A stretch of DNA of 64,000 bases from Anthostomella pinea (lineage: Eukaryota; Ascomycota; Sordariomycetes; Xylariales; Xylariaceae): positions 1,054,001-1,118,000 of the forward strand of contig CAUWAG010000008.1 of assembly GCA_963556695.1 (NCBI GenBank), in the 5' to 3' direction. The translations under genes and the position numbers were made by a program. Position 1 is the stretch's first letter. Every line of letters begins with the position of its first letter. This document shows, in pieces, positions 23,348 to 35,179 of this stretch. The notes below the pieces were generated by a model. The model was not told where the DNA came from. It worked only from the letters and a program-made list of their open reading frames with translations, and did not search any database.

Positions 23348-25789
23348 CACACCAACCAGTCGGTTGGTCGGTTGATGATGTCTACAGTGTCCAATTCCAC
23401 GTCCAAGGACAAAGGGGATGAAAGATCGCAGCACGTGCCAACGGACTGGCGGCCTGGAAGTCTCTTCGAATGCTGCGATATGGAAATCTCTGGAAATCTC
23501 TGCAAGACGGCTCGAATCATCCAACGACGAAGAGTTGTCTGCAAGATCTCAGATGAAAGGTTTCATTGCTCCTCACTTACCGTGGGAACCTATACTGCTT
23601 TTCGCCTTCCTTCCTTCGTTCATCTATTCGTTCCTTCGTCCGTTATCTCTCCCTCTTTCCGTTGGTCGTTCGACATTGGAGGCACAACAGTATACCCCAG
23701 AAGGCGTTATTCATTCTCCCCATTTCCGTTGGTCATTCAAGATCGGAGGAACAACAGTATACCCCCCAAGAAGGCGCCCTTCATTCTCCTGATCCTGATC
23801 ATGGGTGATCTTCACATGCTGGATCACAGCATATCGTTCTGCACAGGATTTACGCAGCACAAGACAGGATAGGTTAGGAAGGGACAGGATACATGCCCAC
23901 AGAGGCCGGCGTGTAGATAGATACCTCGCCTACTTACTTACCTTTGGTAGATAGGGCAAGGATTAATCACTGCACCTAAACCCGAAGACATTGACAACAC
24001 AAGCTTCTCAAACCCGTGATAGTCCGTGGAGGCTTTAGATGCCGTGATCCCACTGCCTAGCCGCCAGCCCCAAGCACCTGCCCGACCGACCCGGTATCTG
24101 GGCCCTTGTATCACTCACTCACTCCTGTGCCACACATAGTAGTCCAGGCCCTCATGTGTAAGGTGCCTACCTTAGAAAGGCATCGGCGTACGCTGTAAAA
24201 CCACAGCACGGTGAGTAACATGCCCACACCCGCCTGCCCGCCCGCCTATGTGCCTCGCCTTTCTGCCCGTAATAATAGCTGTGCTGAGATCCAAGGATCC
24301 TCGACGACTCTGTCTATGTACCTGCCTACCATACCTGAGCTTCCGGGCTGGCTGCATGACCAAACAATGAACTTGGCATGTCACACCGCACGCAGCTAAC
24401 CGCCTCGAATATGGAATCTAGCCTAGGATCTGAGGTGGGATCTCGTATCTGTCTAGCACGGGCGCTTGTGTAGCGGCTGAGCTGTCTGTCACGTCCCGTT
24501 TGTGTGTACGTCCGGTGTGTATCGGTGTGTACTGGCATGTGATGAGGGGCGGTGGGGTGCGGGTGCGGGTTCGGGTGCTTGAGGATGCTGGTCTGGTCGT
24601 CTTGCTTTGGTTCGGAGGTTGGACTGGGTCGTCTTGTGGTGGATGCCGGATGTCATTTCGTGTAGTGTGTGTGTGTGTGTGTTAGCAGATACTGGGTTGA
24701 CTGCACCTGGGTCCGACGCGGGATGCTGTCGAGTGCTGGCTGGAACCGTGGCCTCTGTAGGCTTGTAAAGAAGTGGCTGTTATGTTCGATGGGCTCGGGG
24801 AGTCACTGGTGATAAGCAGATGGCTGACCGGCTAGCTGCAGATGGGAAATGCCCCTGGTCATCGGCTTGAGGTGGTGGCTTGCCTTCACAATTGCTGGTA
24901 AAGGGGACAATGGACAAAAGTCATCGGTGGCGGGAATGCACCGATGAACACATGTCATCTCAAGCGCAAGGACACGTTCGAGACGTGGTTCGTGCCGGTC
25001 CTCGCACGACCGCTGGCCAGTTGTCGTATGACCTACCAGTAGTTAGCTAGCAATTTGATTCTTTGACCCATTCAAGTGTTATATGCGCTTCAACTACGAC
25101 ACAAGATTGCCGGCCGCGTGTGAGTGTTGCAGGTACAGTGGTTGGAGTTGTTTGTTCCCACGATACCAAGAACGGTGGGTTGCTGCATCAGGGTCAATGA
25201 CAGTTTGGCCAGCGTGTTCAGCGCGAAGCCATTCCGATCGACTAAACACTCAACAGTACCGTAGAGGGACCTCGTCGCGAAAGCCGCGCGTTTGCTGCCG
25301 TAAGGACTTGACGAGCCGGATCAAGGGGAGACGGATCAAGAAAGACAGCTTGCCAAGTATGTATGAAGCCTCTCTCATTCAGAGGCGGTGGACATAGATA
25401 CAAGACTACACAATAGGGCTAGCAAGCACCTATCTACCTTCCAGAACAGCAAGAACAATCTCGGTCTTCATCCAGTACACACGACCTCATACCCATCTTG
25501 ATACATCAGCCCATTAGTACCGACCTCATCCCATCCGATTCATCATTATCATCACCCCATAATAGGGAAGAGCAGCGACAACGACCTGCCGAACACACAA
25601 GGTAGCTTCAATGCCACCGCATCCAAAAACACCAAGAAGTGAGACCCCCAAACCCATCGATGTTGAAGCTATCTTTTTCCCTCTGCCTCCAGACACAGCT
25701 CGTCGAAAGTTGTTAAAACTAGTGTAGCGTTGTGTCGAGCAATGACGAAGCCACCCAGAGAAGTAGGAGAAGGAGAGGAAACGTCCCCC
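23348..25789. other. Long noncoding stretch
   Basis: Over 2.4 kb there is no open frame with coding character. It holds the 67-bp duplication, a (GT)9 microsatellite at 24665-24682 and G/T-rich strand-skewed DNA around 24500-24690. I looked for tRNA-like B boxes here and found none. Confidence 0.55.
23656..23790. repeat. 67-bp tandem duplication
   Basis: Two adjacent units of ~67 bp, each starting TTTCCGTTGGTC and containing ACAACAGTATACCCC and an AAGGCG word, start at 23656 and 23723. They are roughly 85% identical. They lie about 300 bp past the stop of the His-rich protein gene, in 3' UTR or spacer. Confidence 0.85.
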
Positions 25790-27490
25790 CTAACGAGCCC
25801 CCATCTCCCCCATCTCCCCCTTCTCCCCCTTCCCCCCCTTCCCACCACCACCTCCACGCCCCTGCCTTAGAAAGGCATCCTGCCTTGCAGAGGGATACTC
25901 ACCAAGAGACATCATTCTCTGGCCCTGGCCCTGTCCCTGTCCCGGATGCCCACCAACACCCTTACCAATACCACCCCCCTGAGCCTCAAACCCCACAAAC
26001 TCGACCTCAATCTCAAACCGCGGGATACTGCCCGCGCCCAGCACATTAAAAAGCTTAGTCAAATCGTCGCCGCGGTACGCGCTCATATCATACGAGCCCT
26101 CCTTATCGTCGGGCCCGCCGAAGAAGGCGCGGCGCACGCTGGCGCGCAGACACGCCGCGCCACGGTCCGCGACGGCGCCGATTTCGTTCCAGAACCGCGC
26201 CGTGACGTGCTGCTGGTTGTTCGGGTTCGGGTTCGGGTTCGGCGGGGGCTGCTGGTCGAACGAGTCGGGGTGCGCCGCGACGTAGGCCAGCGCCGCGTCC
26301 TGCAGCGCGCGCACCGACGCGCGGCAGCTCTCGATGATGCGCTGCTCGCCGTGGTGGCCCCACCGGATCGTGAGCCGCACGTCGTAGACGCGGGTGCTGT
26401 CGAGAGGGTGGGGGAAGGCGTACGTGGCGATGGATTTGTGCTGAGTGTTGTTGGCGTGGGGACCGGGAGCGGGAGGGCTGGGTGCTGCTGCTGGGGCTGC
26501 GGCCGCTGGGTTCGGGAGGGAGGCCATAGACCGACAGTGGACTGGTCCACGGCCTGCGGTGGGAGGAGAAGTAGATTGAGGGACATTGAATCGAAGAGTA
26601 CCAGGAGGATGCAGGGGAAGCATGTTGGTATTCAGCGATGGATGGGATAGTGGTGACACTGCTGGGCCACCTTGTGGGTAGTGATGACCCGGATGCGAAA
26701 CGCCTGCAAACTGAATCGGTGGCGGATGGTGCTGCATATGCGCATGCTGAGGATGCATCGACATCACAGGCGCACGAGGTGGTGGGGGACCACCAGGCCA
26801 TGCCGGCGGCCCTGGCGGCGGATGATTCGCACTCGAGGCCGAGCGCACGGGGCTGCCGTGACGGAGACGCATGGGCTGCATCCATTGCTCCTCATCAGAC
26901 TCGTTTTCGAGGTCGCCAAGATCGCGCGGCTTCTTGCCATGCGCGGTTGGCTTGCGGTTCTTGCGGGCTGAGGGACGGGGTCTGCCGCCGTTAAATGTGG
27001 CAAAACCCTCGGCTATCATAGCCTCCTCGTCCGAACTATCCCACTCAGAGAGGGCGGCGGTGGAAGACGCGGTCTGGCCGGAGGAGGCAAGCGACGCAGC
27101 GTCGTCGTCGGCATCCGAGTCGAGCTTGGCGCCCTTGAGGTCGGGCGGCATGGAGAAGCCATTGGTGGTGATGTACTGGTGCACCGCCTCAGCCGACTTC
27201 ATATGCAGGGATTCTATGGCCTTCTGGACCGTGTCGAACGAGTCGGATGACACTAAGGCATCTCGAGCGACATCGTTGCATCGTATCGCGTACGCCTTGA
27301 AGTCCCCCGTGGGCTCTTTGACGGTCACAACCGTGACGATGTCATCTCTTCCCACGAAGAACTCGCAGTTATCTGCGTATCACGGTCAGTGGACGGCCAG
27401 GAGCAACGTGTAGAGTAACAACTAGAGCTGCTGACCTATCACCTGAGTCCGATAATCAAAGACTATTGACGTTGATGGTGGTGGTGCCAT
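25790..27490 (-). CDS. Conserved-looking fungal protein of unknown function
   Basis: Two exons (27490-27436, 27372-25790; 63-nt intron) encode 545 residues; the short first exon (MAPPPSTSIVFDYRTQVI) joins in phase to DNCEFFVGRDDIVTVVTVKE. I do not recognise the family. The N-terminal ~110 residues look folded (IRCNDVARDALVSSDSFDTV, SAEAVHQYITTNGF). A disordered Pro/His/Met-rich middle follows. A second ordered block lies around residues 325-475, with YAFPHPLDSTRVYDVRLTIR, ARFWNEIGAVADRGAACLR and FLVLGAGSIPRFEIEVEF-like text. The C-terminus is low complexity: GQGQGQGQ, then a Gly run and KGEKGEMGEMGAR. The two ordered blocks flanking disorder suggest a scaffold or regulatory protein, but nothing shows its role. 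Confidence 0.75.
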
Positions 27491-29101
27491 TTTGGAGTTT
27501 GACCGATGTTGAAGGGTCGTTGGGGCCAAGGGGTCGTAGAGATACACCAGCATCTAGTAAAGTCTGTTAGATGCTTCTACCTCCGGGGATCCGCTCGGAA
27601 CATCGAAGGACTCTTATATATCCAGTGTTGGTGGGACAGTGCATGCAGGCACATTCCAATTACCGGGATTCCGCGTCCATGAGAGCTGCTCTGTGCGAGA
27701 GTGAGGCGGCCGTACAGGATACCTGCATAGACTGCCCGGGCCAACAGCATAAACGAGCTGCTGAGACCGAGGGCCCCCCTGGAAGATACACCGCAGCGTG
27801 CTGGTAATGTTTACTTTGTCTCCCTGCCTACGAGCAGAGGTAGGAAGAGGATGTGAGACTCCAAGCCTCGTCCGAAGAGCAGCAAGCCAGTCAGTCACGA
27901 ACTTGCCTTGGCTCGTGCGTCGCTGGCAGTCTCCGTTTGCTGCGTCAGAGGGGCATCCAATCGTGGCCGTTTGCTAGAGCAGACTCGGCGCTCGTGAGGT
28001 TCTGCAAACATTGTCGCGTATGGTCGCACGAGGCACACCAATCCCTTCACCGGCAGAGTGCGGACACGGGCCTCAGTGCTACATCTGTTGTCATAAGATA
28101 CCACGTAGTTGATGCACCTTGACTTTCAAAAGCCAATGCCTCAACTGAGGCCGATCGAGTAGGGCACGATTTCGCCACGGCAGGATGGTTGGTGCCACCG
28201 GATATCTTCATATTCGACTACCATTGAGGCTTCAGAGTTGTGGATTCGCAATTCAAGGACGAGATGCCCTGGTAGTTTCAGCATACTCAGCCGTCCAAGG
28301 AAGGGCCCCGGGTAGTAGAAAACAACATGCTGGACGAGAATGGCGCAGGAAGAGCTTCTGCCAACCAATGAATAAACAGGGCGAACCTCCGGCGTTTGGG
28401 TCATCCCCGATTGTTGAGATTGTGGTCAGACTCGTCAAGTGGCAATGCAGCCGACAGATGCCGAACACCGAGTTGGAGATATACAGTGAAGCCTGGAGAT
28501 GACGTTAGAGACGGAAGAAATATATTGAAACTTCAGGCGTTGAAAGTGCCAGAATAGACTCATTGCTTTTTGCTGCGCGCACATCCCAGCTCTGGGACCA
28601 CGGTCCTCTCAGCGCACAGGAGAAAAGCCATCCGAGGTCGCCAAGGCGTCACTCTCAGCCGTTGTCAACCTCGCAGCAGCCATCCAGCGCTGTCTTGCAA
28701 GGCTGCATGTTTGACCAGATGTCATTGGAGACACGCAAACCATGTGCACCACTTCGGCACAGAGTCTCTGGCCCGTGTCTCCTCCGCCGGTATAAGTGGC
28801 ATAGCATAGGCGAAAGGGATCGGCAGTGCAGCTTTGCAACGCAAGCATCTTCCCGGGCCCGGCCCCTGTTGCAGTCTTGGTGCGCGCGTGGACTGGACGT
28901 ACTGCGTGAGATAGTTAGGATCCCATAGGGGAAACGCCACGACAATCTGCAGTGCTGACACTAGGTACTCGGCGACTGTCAAACATCCCACACAAAACAA
29001 ATGCCCAATCGCCTGCCTCGTTAATGATGGCACATGACAGCATTGTTCCGCGATTATACATTCATGGATGGGGTACAGCCTGGCATTCCGCCTGATTCTC
29101 T
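27491..29101. other. Intergenic region, no supported gene
   Basis: Only short, motif-free open frames on both strands occur between the unknown gene start at 27490 and the NUP82 stop. I see no RNA gene or repeat of note. Confidence 0.55.
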
Positions 29102-31819
29102 CTATCCAACAACCGCTAAACGTTCGAGACGAGCTTTCACCGCATCCACCAGCGCTGTCTCACGCTCCAGGAGTCCCTTCACCTGGTTCACTTTGGCTCT
29201 TCTGAGTTCCGACGGGATACGTAAGTCTGTCGTCGAGGCGCTTAGGTTCTCCTCCCCGTCGTCCGTGGCCCCTAGCTTGTACGCCTGCTCCGCGAGCTCG
29301 TCCTTTAGTTGCATCACCTCCTGGTACCTATGCATAGCCTGCTTTGCGCGGCCCGCTCCATCTGCCGGCCTTGCAGATCCCATGATGCTTGCGTCGTATT
29401 TCCTGACCTCGTCCATCCATGCTTCCTCCCTGGCACTCAGCTCTCGACTCGTCGCCTTGTTGACCTTCCTGCGCATTTTCTCCAGTCGCTGGCTGAGAGC
29501 CTCTCCCTTTTCCTTGGCGGCCTGCAGCCGTCTCTCAATGGCGGCATTGCTAGGCTCTGGTTCGCCGTCTTCTCCTTGATCTTCTCCCGTGACAGCCTCA
29601 ACCCTCGCCTTGACCTCGTTTGCCTTGGTGATTTGCTGCCTGAGCTCTCCTTGCAACTTGACGCATCGTCGGAAGACTTCGGATGCTGCGACGCCGAGTC
29701 TATGCGTCTCATCACTGAGGATCTGGTGGACCTCGGTGAAAAGCTGCAAGGTCAGCGGCGAAAGTCGGACTTCTTGGTTGACAACCGTCTTGTGCCGGCT
29801 AGTGCGGAGCCGGTCGAGAAGCTCTGGTAGGTTGGACCTTTGATCGAATGCGTGTGACGGCTGGAAGACCGGGCGAGGTTCAAAGAAGTCCAAGGGTTGC
29901 ACTTCGGCATCTTTACTGAAGGAGGGCGAAGCAGGCCGCGGTGGTGCGAAATCGTCTTGAGGTACCTCGAATGTTATCGCGATCGGCACGAAGGGAGTTG
30001 CAGATAGCAAAAAGTAGCCGAGATCGGGGTCACGAATCGCCACTGCCGCACTCAGTTGGAGTTGCGTGTCAACCTGAGACGGGCTTGTGTAAAGCCGCTC
30101 TCGGGTCGAGCTTTGGCCCTTTACAAGTAGATCGATTCTGAAATCAGACCCAGCTTGCGAATCGCCCTGTAGTTCGCTCTCGAGCCGGAAGACCCATGGC
30201 AGAGAGACCGAAGTAATGCTAGAGGAATGAGTAATGAAGAAAGAATACCGAGAGGTAACATCGGGACTGAAAACTGGCCAACCATCCTCGGTGACCTCCA
30301 CTGCGTTCAAAACATCCAAGCTCTGGAACGTCAGCAGCGAAGGCGATCCTACCAGGCGGCCCATGGCCTTTGACTTGTTTCGAGGTGGTAGCCATTGTGC
30401 CTGCACGCCATCCAAGTCTAGACAGATTCGTAGTTGACCACTGGATGAAAGCAGACATATCACGGAGAGAGACAAGCCTTCCCCATCGATGTCCTCCATC
30501 TCCAGGTCATCATCCTCGCCCATCATGAGCTCATCTGTATCAAGCTTTTCGCCAATAGCAAATATGTCTGTTAACTCGATGTCAAGGTCGTCGGTGTTAT
30601 AGGGACTCAACTCGAGGTCAAACGGTCCTTGCAACCGAGGCACTATCCCTGGCCGCATAGGTCGAGCATATATCTCAGTGGGGGCTTCTCCAGGGGGGCC
30701 CTCGACCACTCTGGGTTCTTGATTATCAAGGTCCGACATCCAGTCTAGTTGTTGCTGCGCCAACAACTTGGCTTGCTCAGATACGCCTGGATCATCTTCG
30801 ATGGCAGCCAGATTCCCGACTATCGATATCGAGAGTGAAGGAATCAAGATTGGTGGTGGAGCCCACTGACTTGGTAGCAACGGACACAAGGCATATACGT
30901 CCCCTTCCCTCATAGCGATCCAGAGTGTCATGGGCGACCAACCTCCCGAGCCCCTGCCAGCAAAACAGGCTGCCGCCACATCCATCTCGAAAGAGTCGGG
31001 TGAAAATCCCTTGTTCGTGATATCAGACGAAGCTCCAAAGTTCTGGTCCAAGGACGTGCCGTCCGCAAGCTTTTGCAAGTCGATGGTCAGAGAGGGCGTA
31101 TCGAACGACCAGCGGTCCTTCTGAGAGAGCTCCCACACCCTTACAAGGGCATCCTTGGTGACAGTCACCAGAGCAGAGCCATTAACTCCTAGAGGATGCC
31201 ACAGAGAAGAGGCGATGGGTGAGCGGTCCATGACATGTGTGGTAGGGCCCAGTGTCCACGACTTGGGCTTGATAACGTCGAGACTCGGCGCTGTCAGATG
31301 GGACGGGTCGGGCAACAAAATGATGCGGACGGTGTGAGTGGTGAGGACTGCTATGAAGTTCGCGTAGGGGGAAATGGCAAGCTGCTGGATGTCGCTACCG
31401 ACGGAGGTCTTGATCGTCTACGAGGGATTAGTCCTGCTTGCAAGGTGCTGGGGAATGGGGAGATTGCATACACGAAAACCTTCGGCGCAACCGTCTTCTA
31501 TTGAGTCCTTGATTAAATCATTGTCGCTGGGCTCAGATGAGTCCTCACGCTTTACGCGAACACCTGCACGACCTCGCGCCGCCTTCTCCTGCCATCTTTC
31601 CTTGAGGTAGACAAGGTCGGCCCATCTGATCTCCTTCCCAACAGCGATGTAGACTTCGGTTCCGCGTCGGGCGATTGTTCGTCGGGGACCGGACTTGAGA
31701 GCCGACTTGGAGGCGTAGGACGAGACATGCTGAGCCTCGTCCGGGTTTGGAGTGAAGAGGTCATGGCCCGGCGAAGGGCTCGAGAGCCAGGCGGGGGTGT
31801 AGCTTTTTATCTTTGGCAT
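29102..31819 (-). CDS. NUP82: Nucleoporin Nup82 (Nup88 homologue)
   Basis: Two exons (31819-31472, 31417-29102; 54-nt intron, phase 0) encode 887 residues. Nup82 sits on the cytoplasmic face of the nuclear pore with Nup159 and Nsp1 and supports mRNA export. The start MPKIKSYTPAWLS is characteristic of filamentous-fungal Nup82. Residues ~60-600 give beta-propeller-like text, for example SPYANFIAVLTTHTVRIILL, SSLWHPLGVNGSALVTVT and KDALVRVWEL. Residues from ~640 to the end are coiled coil (TLQLFTEVHQILSDETHRL, GELRQQITKANEVKARVEAV, KGEALSQRLEKMRRKVNKA), the part that assembles with other nucleoporins. It starts 512 bp from the divergent CBP20 start. Confidence 0.9.
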
Positions 31820-32331
31820 GACGGCTGGAGGGATGATTCGTTGGCAATGATGTAGGAAATCAGAAGTGCATTTCCGCCCGAGGTAGGACTTGAAGCAGGC
31901 GGTGCCCTTGTCGATCGACTTGTTGCTATGCGCTGTCGTCGCTGGACGGTGGCGGGTTATTGTTGATCAGGCACATATGAAGGTGAAGGCCACGATTTGA
32001 GGTTTTGCCCAGCTAACAGGAAGGTTGTTTGCGGGAGCTATAAAGTTACCAGGGAAGCTGCCAACGTCCAGCCTCCAGCTCAGGAATCTGGTGCCAAGAG
32101 AAGCGCAGGTACGTACCCAGCGACGTGCTTTAGCGCGATCTGCCACTGAGGCACGTCTCTGGAGCTACCACGCAAAAAAGAGCGGGCCACCTCGCAGCCT
32201 TCCTTACAACTTGACATTCAACTCAAGCTTGCTACTGCTCTGTCGTCTCAGCCTTTTCCACTGCACATACATCAAGTACAGCAAGCATCATCTGCTCACT
32301 TATATATTCCGCATTGAGGTCTCACTTCAAA
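31820..32331. promoter_or_regulatory. Divergent promoter region, NUP82 / CBP20
   Basis: These 512 bp separate two divergent start codons. The CBP20-proximal half is CT-rich with TATATATT at about 32300. This is inferred from gene orientation; no specific factor site is claimed. Confidence 0.5.
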
Positions 32332-33070
32332 ATGCGAACCGAACTCCGATCAACGGTGGACAGGCTGGACCGCCCCAGTGCCTACTACCACAGCCGCGTG
32401 AGTGCCTATCAACCCGTGTGTGTATTCGACTGAGTCGGTGTAGGCTGACTGAAACTCCCTTCCGCCCACAGAACAACAAGAGGAGACGGACGGACAACGG
32501 CCGTGACGGGAGAGATGGCAAGGACGGCGACACTGAGATGGCCAATGCCCAGCCAGAAGAGCCGCCCGAGGACCCCCTGAGGAACGCCACCACCCTCTAC
32601 GTCGGCAACCTGTGAGTGCCAGTCTCACAACAGCATATGAGAGCGAGCCCATCACTCATAACTCCTGCAGGTCCTTCTACACGACCGAAGAGCAGGTCTA
32701 CGAGCTCTTCTCCAAGTGCGGCGAGATCAAGCGGCTGGTGATGGGCCTGGACAGGTTCCAGAAGACGCCCTGCGGCTTCTGCTTCGTCGAGTACTACACG
32801 CACCAGGACGCGCTCGACTGCATGAAGTACATCGGCGGCACCAAGCTCGACGAGCGCGTCATCCGCACCGACCTGGACCCGGGCTTCGAGGAGGGCCGCC
32901 AGTACGGCCGCGGCAAGTCCGGCGGCCAGGTGCGCGACGAGTACCGCGACGACTTCGACGAGGGCCGCGGCGGCCTCGGCAGGGCCATCCAGCACGAGCG
33001 CATGCGCGACAACGAGCGGAATCGCGAGAAGGAACGCAACTACGATGATGACTATGGTCGCCTCAGATAG
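32332..33070 (+). CDS. CBC2: Nuclear cap-binding protein subunit 2 (CBP20)
   Basis: Three exons (32332-32397, 32472-32611, 32671-33070) encode 201 residues. With CBP80 the protein binds the m7G cap of nascent transcripts and links it to splicing and export. The N-terminus has the SAYYHSR segment whose tyrosines stack on the cap. One RRM follows: RNP2 TLYVGNL, then [20 protein letters not shown], and RNP1-like [12 protein letters not shown]. After it comes [20 protein letters not shown], the conserved cap-closing tail. The extra Arg/Asp/Glu-rich C-terminus ([24 protein letters not shown]) is usual in fungi. The second intron interrupts the RNP2 motif, and rejoining it exactly restores the RRM, which confirms the splice. 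Confidence 0.95.
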
Positions 33071-33405
33071 GTGGGATGAGGGTTGGGAGGGAGTTTGGTG
33101 TGATACCCTGGATGTAGCAACAGCGCGCAGAACTAGGACGATATTGCAGCATCATGGGATCAGAACATGGCCGCCATGATAATATCCCAGGATAGGAATC
33201 AGAGTCTCATATAGGGACTCCAGCTGGTCCCGTCTTTCGTGCGAATGCATATACATATATCATCCTTCCCCAGTTTCCATCGCTTTGTACAATATAATAC
33301 AGCCGGGGCGATTCGGATGCCCGTTCGTTTTCGAGCTGTCAAACTCTTCCATGATATCTCGAACCACCCACCACAGAGCATGTCCCTTGCAACCCCCAAC
33401 CAAGC
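33071..33405. other. Convergent 3' region, CBP20 / MRPL31
   Basis: The two stop codons face each other across 335 bp. I see nothing besides presumed 3' UTR sequence. Confidence 0.6.
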
Positions 33406-34061
33406 TCAGTATCCAGGCGGGTTGAGTCTCTGCGACACCCTCGTCCACTTCGGCAGCTCTGTTTCGCAACGCATTAGCACCGTCGCCACCACACATACCC
33501 AGTCCAGACTCCATCCAGACGAGACAAGACGAGACGAGACAAGACAAGACAAGACAAGACAAGACAAGACAAGTTCAAACATACTGTGAATGCCCTTCCT
33601 ATACCGCTTCTCCTTCCGGTCGAACATGGTGTACTTGTCCTTGGGCAGCATCTCGGCCTCGGTGGGCATGGTGTCCTTCCAGACCTCGAGCGCCTTGAGC
33701 GTCTCGCCCTTCTTGGCGAGCGCCTTGTCCAGCGTCGCCACCACGGCGTCGACGCCCCGCAGCCGCTCCCGCTGTCGCGCCTTCTGGAATTTCGAGAGTC
33801 GCCATGGCGTCTTCCTGTGCACGTTCATCCAATGGTCAGCATTGCAGTTCGTGCGTGCATGGGTGGAGTTCCGACTCGACGACGCAGGGATTGGATGGGA
33901 TGGGGATCAGGATGGGATGGGAGGGACGGGAGGTAGCTGGTTCAGACGCCGCTGGACTCTTCAGGAGCTGAGGGTGCTGGAGCAGCGATTGCGCATACGA
34001 GGAAGACGCACCATAGAAGACCGCCTGACAAGGCGTTCGTGGCTCTGAATGCGCCGAACAT
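33406..34061 (-). CDS. MRPL31: Mitochondrial large-subunit ribosomal protein L31 (mL60)
   Basis: Three exons (34061-34012, 33814-33585, 33458-33406) encode 110 residues, the family's usual size. It is a fungal-type component of the mitochondrial 54S subunit. The first exon gives MFGAFRATNALSGGLLW, typical of the family and acting as a mitochondrial leader. The second gives PWRLSKFQKARQRERLRGVD and the diagnostic MPTEAEMLPKDKYTMFDRKE; the third ends PKWTRVSQRLNPPGY. The first intron is unusually long for this locus (197 nt), and the second (33584-33459) carries a pentanucleotide array. The gene converges with CBP20 and diverges from TRS20. Confidence 0.93.
33518..33570. repeat. Pentanucleotide microsatellite (RAGAC)n in an intron
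   Basis: About ten units of AAGAC or GAGAC on the + strand, the last six perfect AAGAC. On the gene strand it is a GTCTT pyrimidine-rich array lying near the 5' end of the second MRPL31 intron. Confidence 0.9.
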
Positions 34062-34486
34062 GCTGTGCTGATGTTTCGTCCGGCGATGGTCGTGGAGTTC
34101 GGGTCAATTAGGTAGTGTTCAGGGTGCCAGGGCGCGCGGCGAAGCGCGAGGTTCTAGGAAAGTTTCGGCCGGCGGGAATTGCTGCAGCACAAGCCACCTC
34201 CGAGCGTCCACTGTGGAGCCAGCGGACCGGCCGCTAGAGACCTCACCCGCGCAGTTTGAAGTCTAGACTATATAGAGAGCTATTACCTGGAGCTACTACA
34301 CCAAATCGCACCGCAAACCACGACCGCCATACCGACCGAGATTCCCAGCTTCGACGACGTTCGCAAATGACAGACAGATAACACAACCCCCAGTCAACCA
34401 AGCAATAGAGCCAAACCCCCGTCGGCCCATAATACAACGACAACACCCACCGCCGACCCCATCCGCTCGAGGCCCAACCCGCGACA
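34062..34486. promoter_or_regulatory. Divergent promoter region, MRPL31 / TRS20
   Basis: These 425 bp separate two divergent start codons. A CTATATAGAG word lies at about 34267, and the TRS20-proximal part is CA/CC-rich. This is inferred from orientation only. Confidence 0.45.
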
Positions 34487-35179
34487 ATGTCCTACTACTT
34501 CGCCATCGTCGGCACGCAAGACAACCCGCTCTTCGAGTACGAATTCGGCACATCCAAGCAGGGCGGCGACGGGCAGTCGCGGTTCGGCGAGCAGGCGCGC
34601 CACATGAACCAGTTCATCGCGCACAGCAGTCTGGACATCGTCGAGGAGGTGCAGTGGGGGACGGGGCAGATGTGCGTCTCTCTTCTTCATCCCATGCATC
34701 ATTCAATTTCAATCTACCTAACACACATACTACCTCACACCCCCGAAAGAAACCCAGCCGTGCTTAGCTGACCCTCCCCTATGAACAGGTACCTAAAGCA
34801 CGTAGACAAGTTCTTCAACAGCCACATCAGCGCCTACGTAACCGCCGGCAACGTCAAGTTCCTCCTCCTCCACCAGCCGCCTCAATCCACCAACACCACC
34901 TCCTCATCCTCCTCCCACAACACCAACACCACCTCGTCCTCCAACTCCTCGACCGCGCTGTCCGCCGCCGCAATGATCGGCGCCGGCCGCTCTTCGTCCA
35001 CCTCCATCGCCGCCAACCCGACCAGCCCCCAGACCGAGGAGGCCGTGCGCAGCTTCATGGCCGAGGTCTACGAGAGCTGGGTCAAGACCATCATGAGCCC
35101 CTTCTACCGCGTCAACATGGAGGTCCGCAGCCCCGTCTTCCGCCAGCGCGTCGCTGCCGCCGGCAGGAAGTATTTATGA
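34487..35179 (+). CDS. TRS20: TRAPP complex subunit 2 (Trs20 / sedlin)
   Basis: Two exons (34487-34671, 34789-35179; 117-nt intron) encode 191 residues. The protein is a longin-fold core subunit of TRAPP tethering complexes in ER-Golgi and Golgi traffic. The start SYYFAIVGTQDNPLFEYEFG, then HMNQFIAHSSLDIVEEVQW, YLKHVDKFFNSHISAYVTAG and NVKFLLLH match the family closely, as does the C-terminal helix-strand AVRSFMAEVYESWVKTIMSP followed by FYRVN. Between these is an insertion of about 50 residues rich in Ser, Thr and Asn (HNTNTTSSSNSSTAL), making the protein longer than the ~140 residues seen in animals. The intron splits a Met codon in GQM|YLK. Confidence 0.93.
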
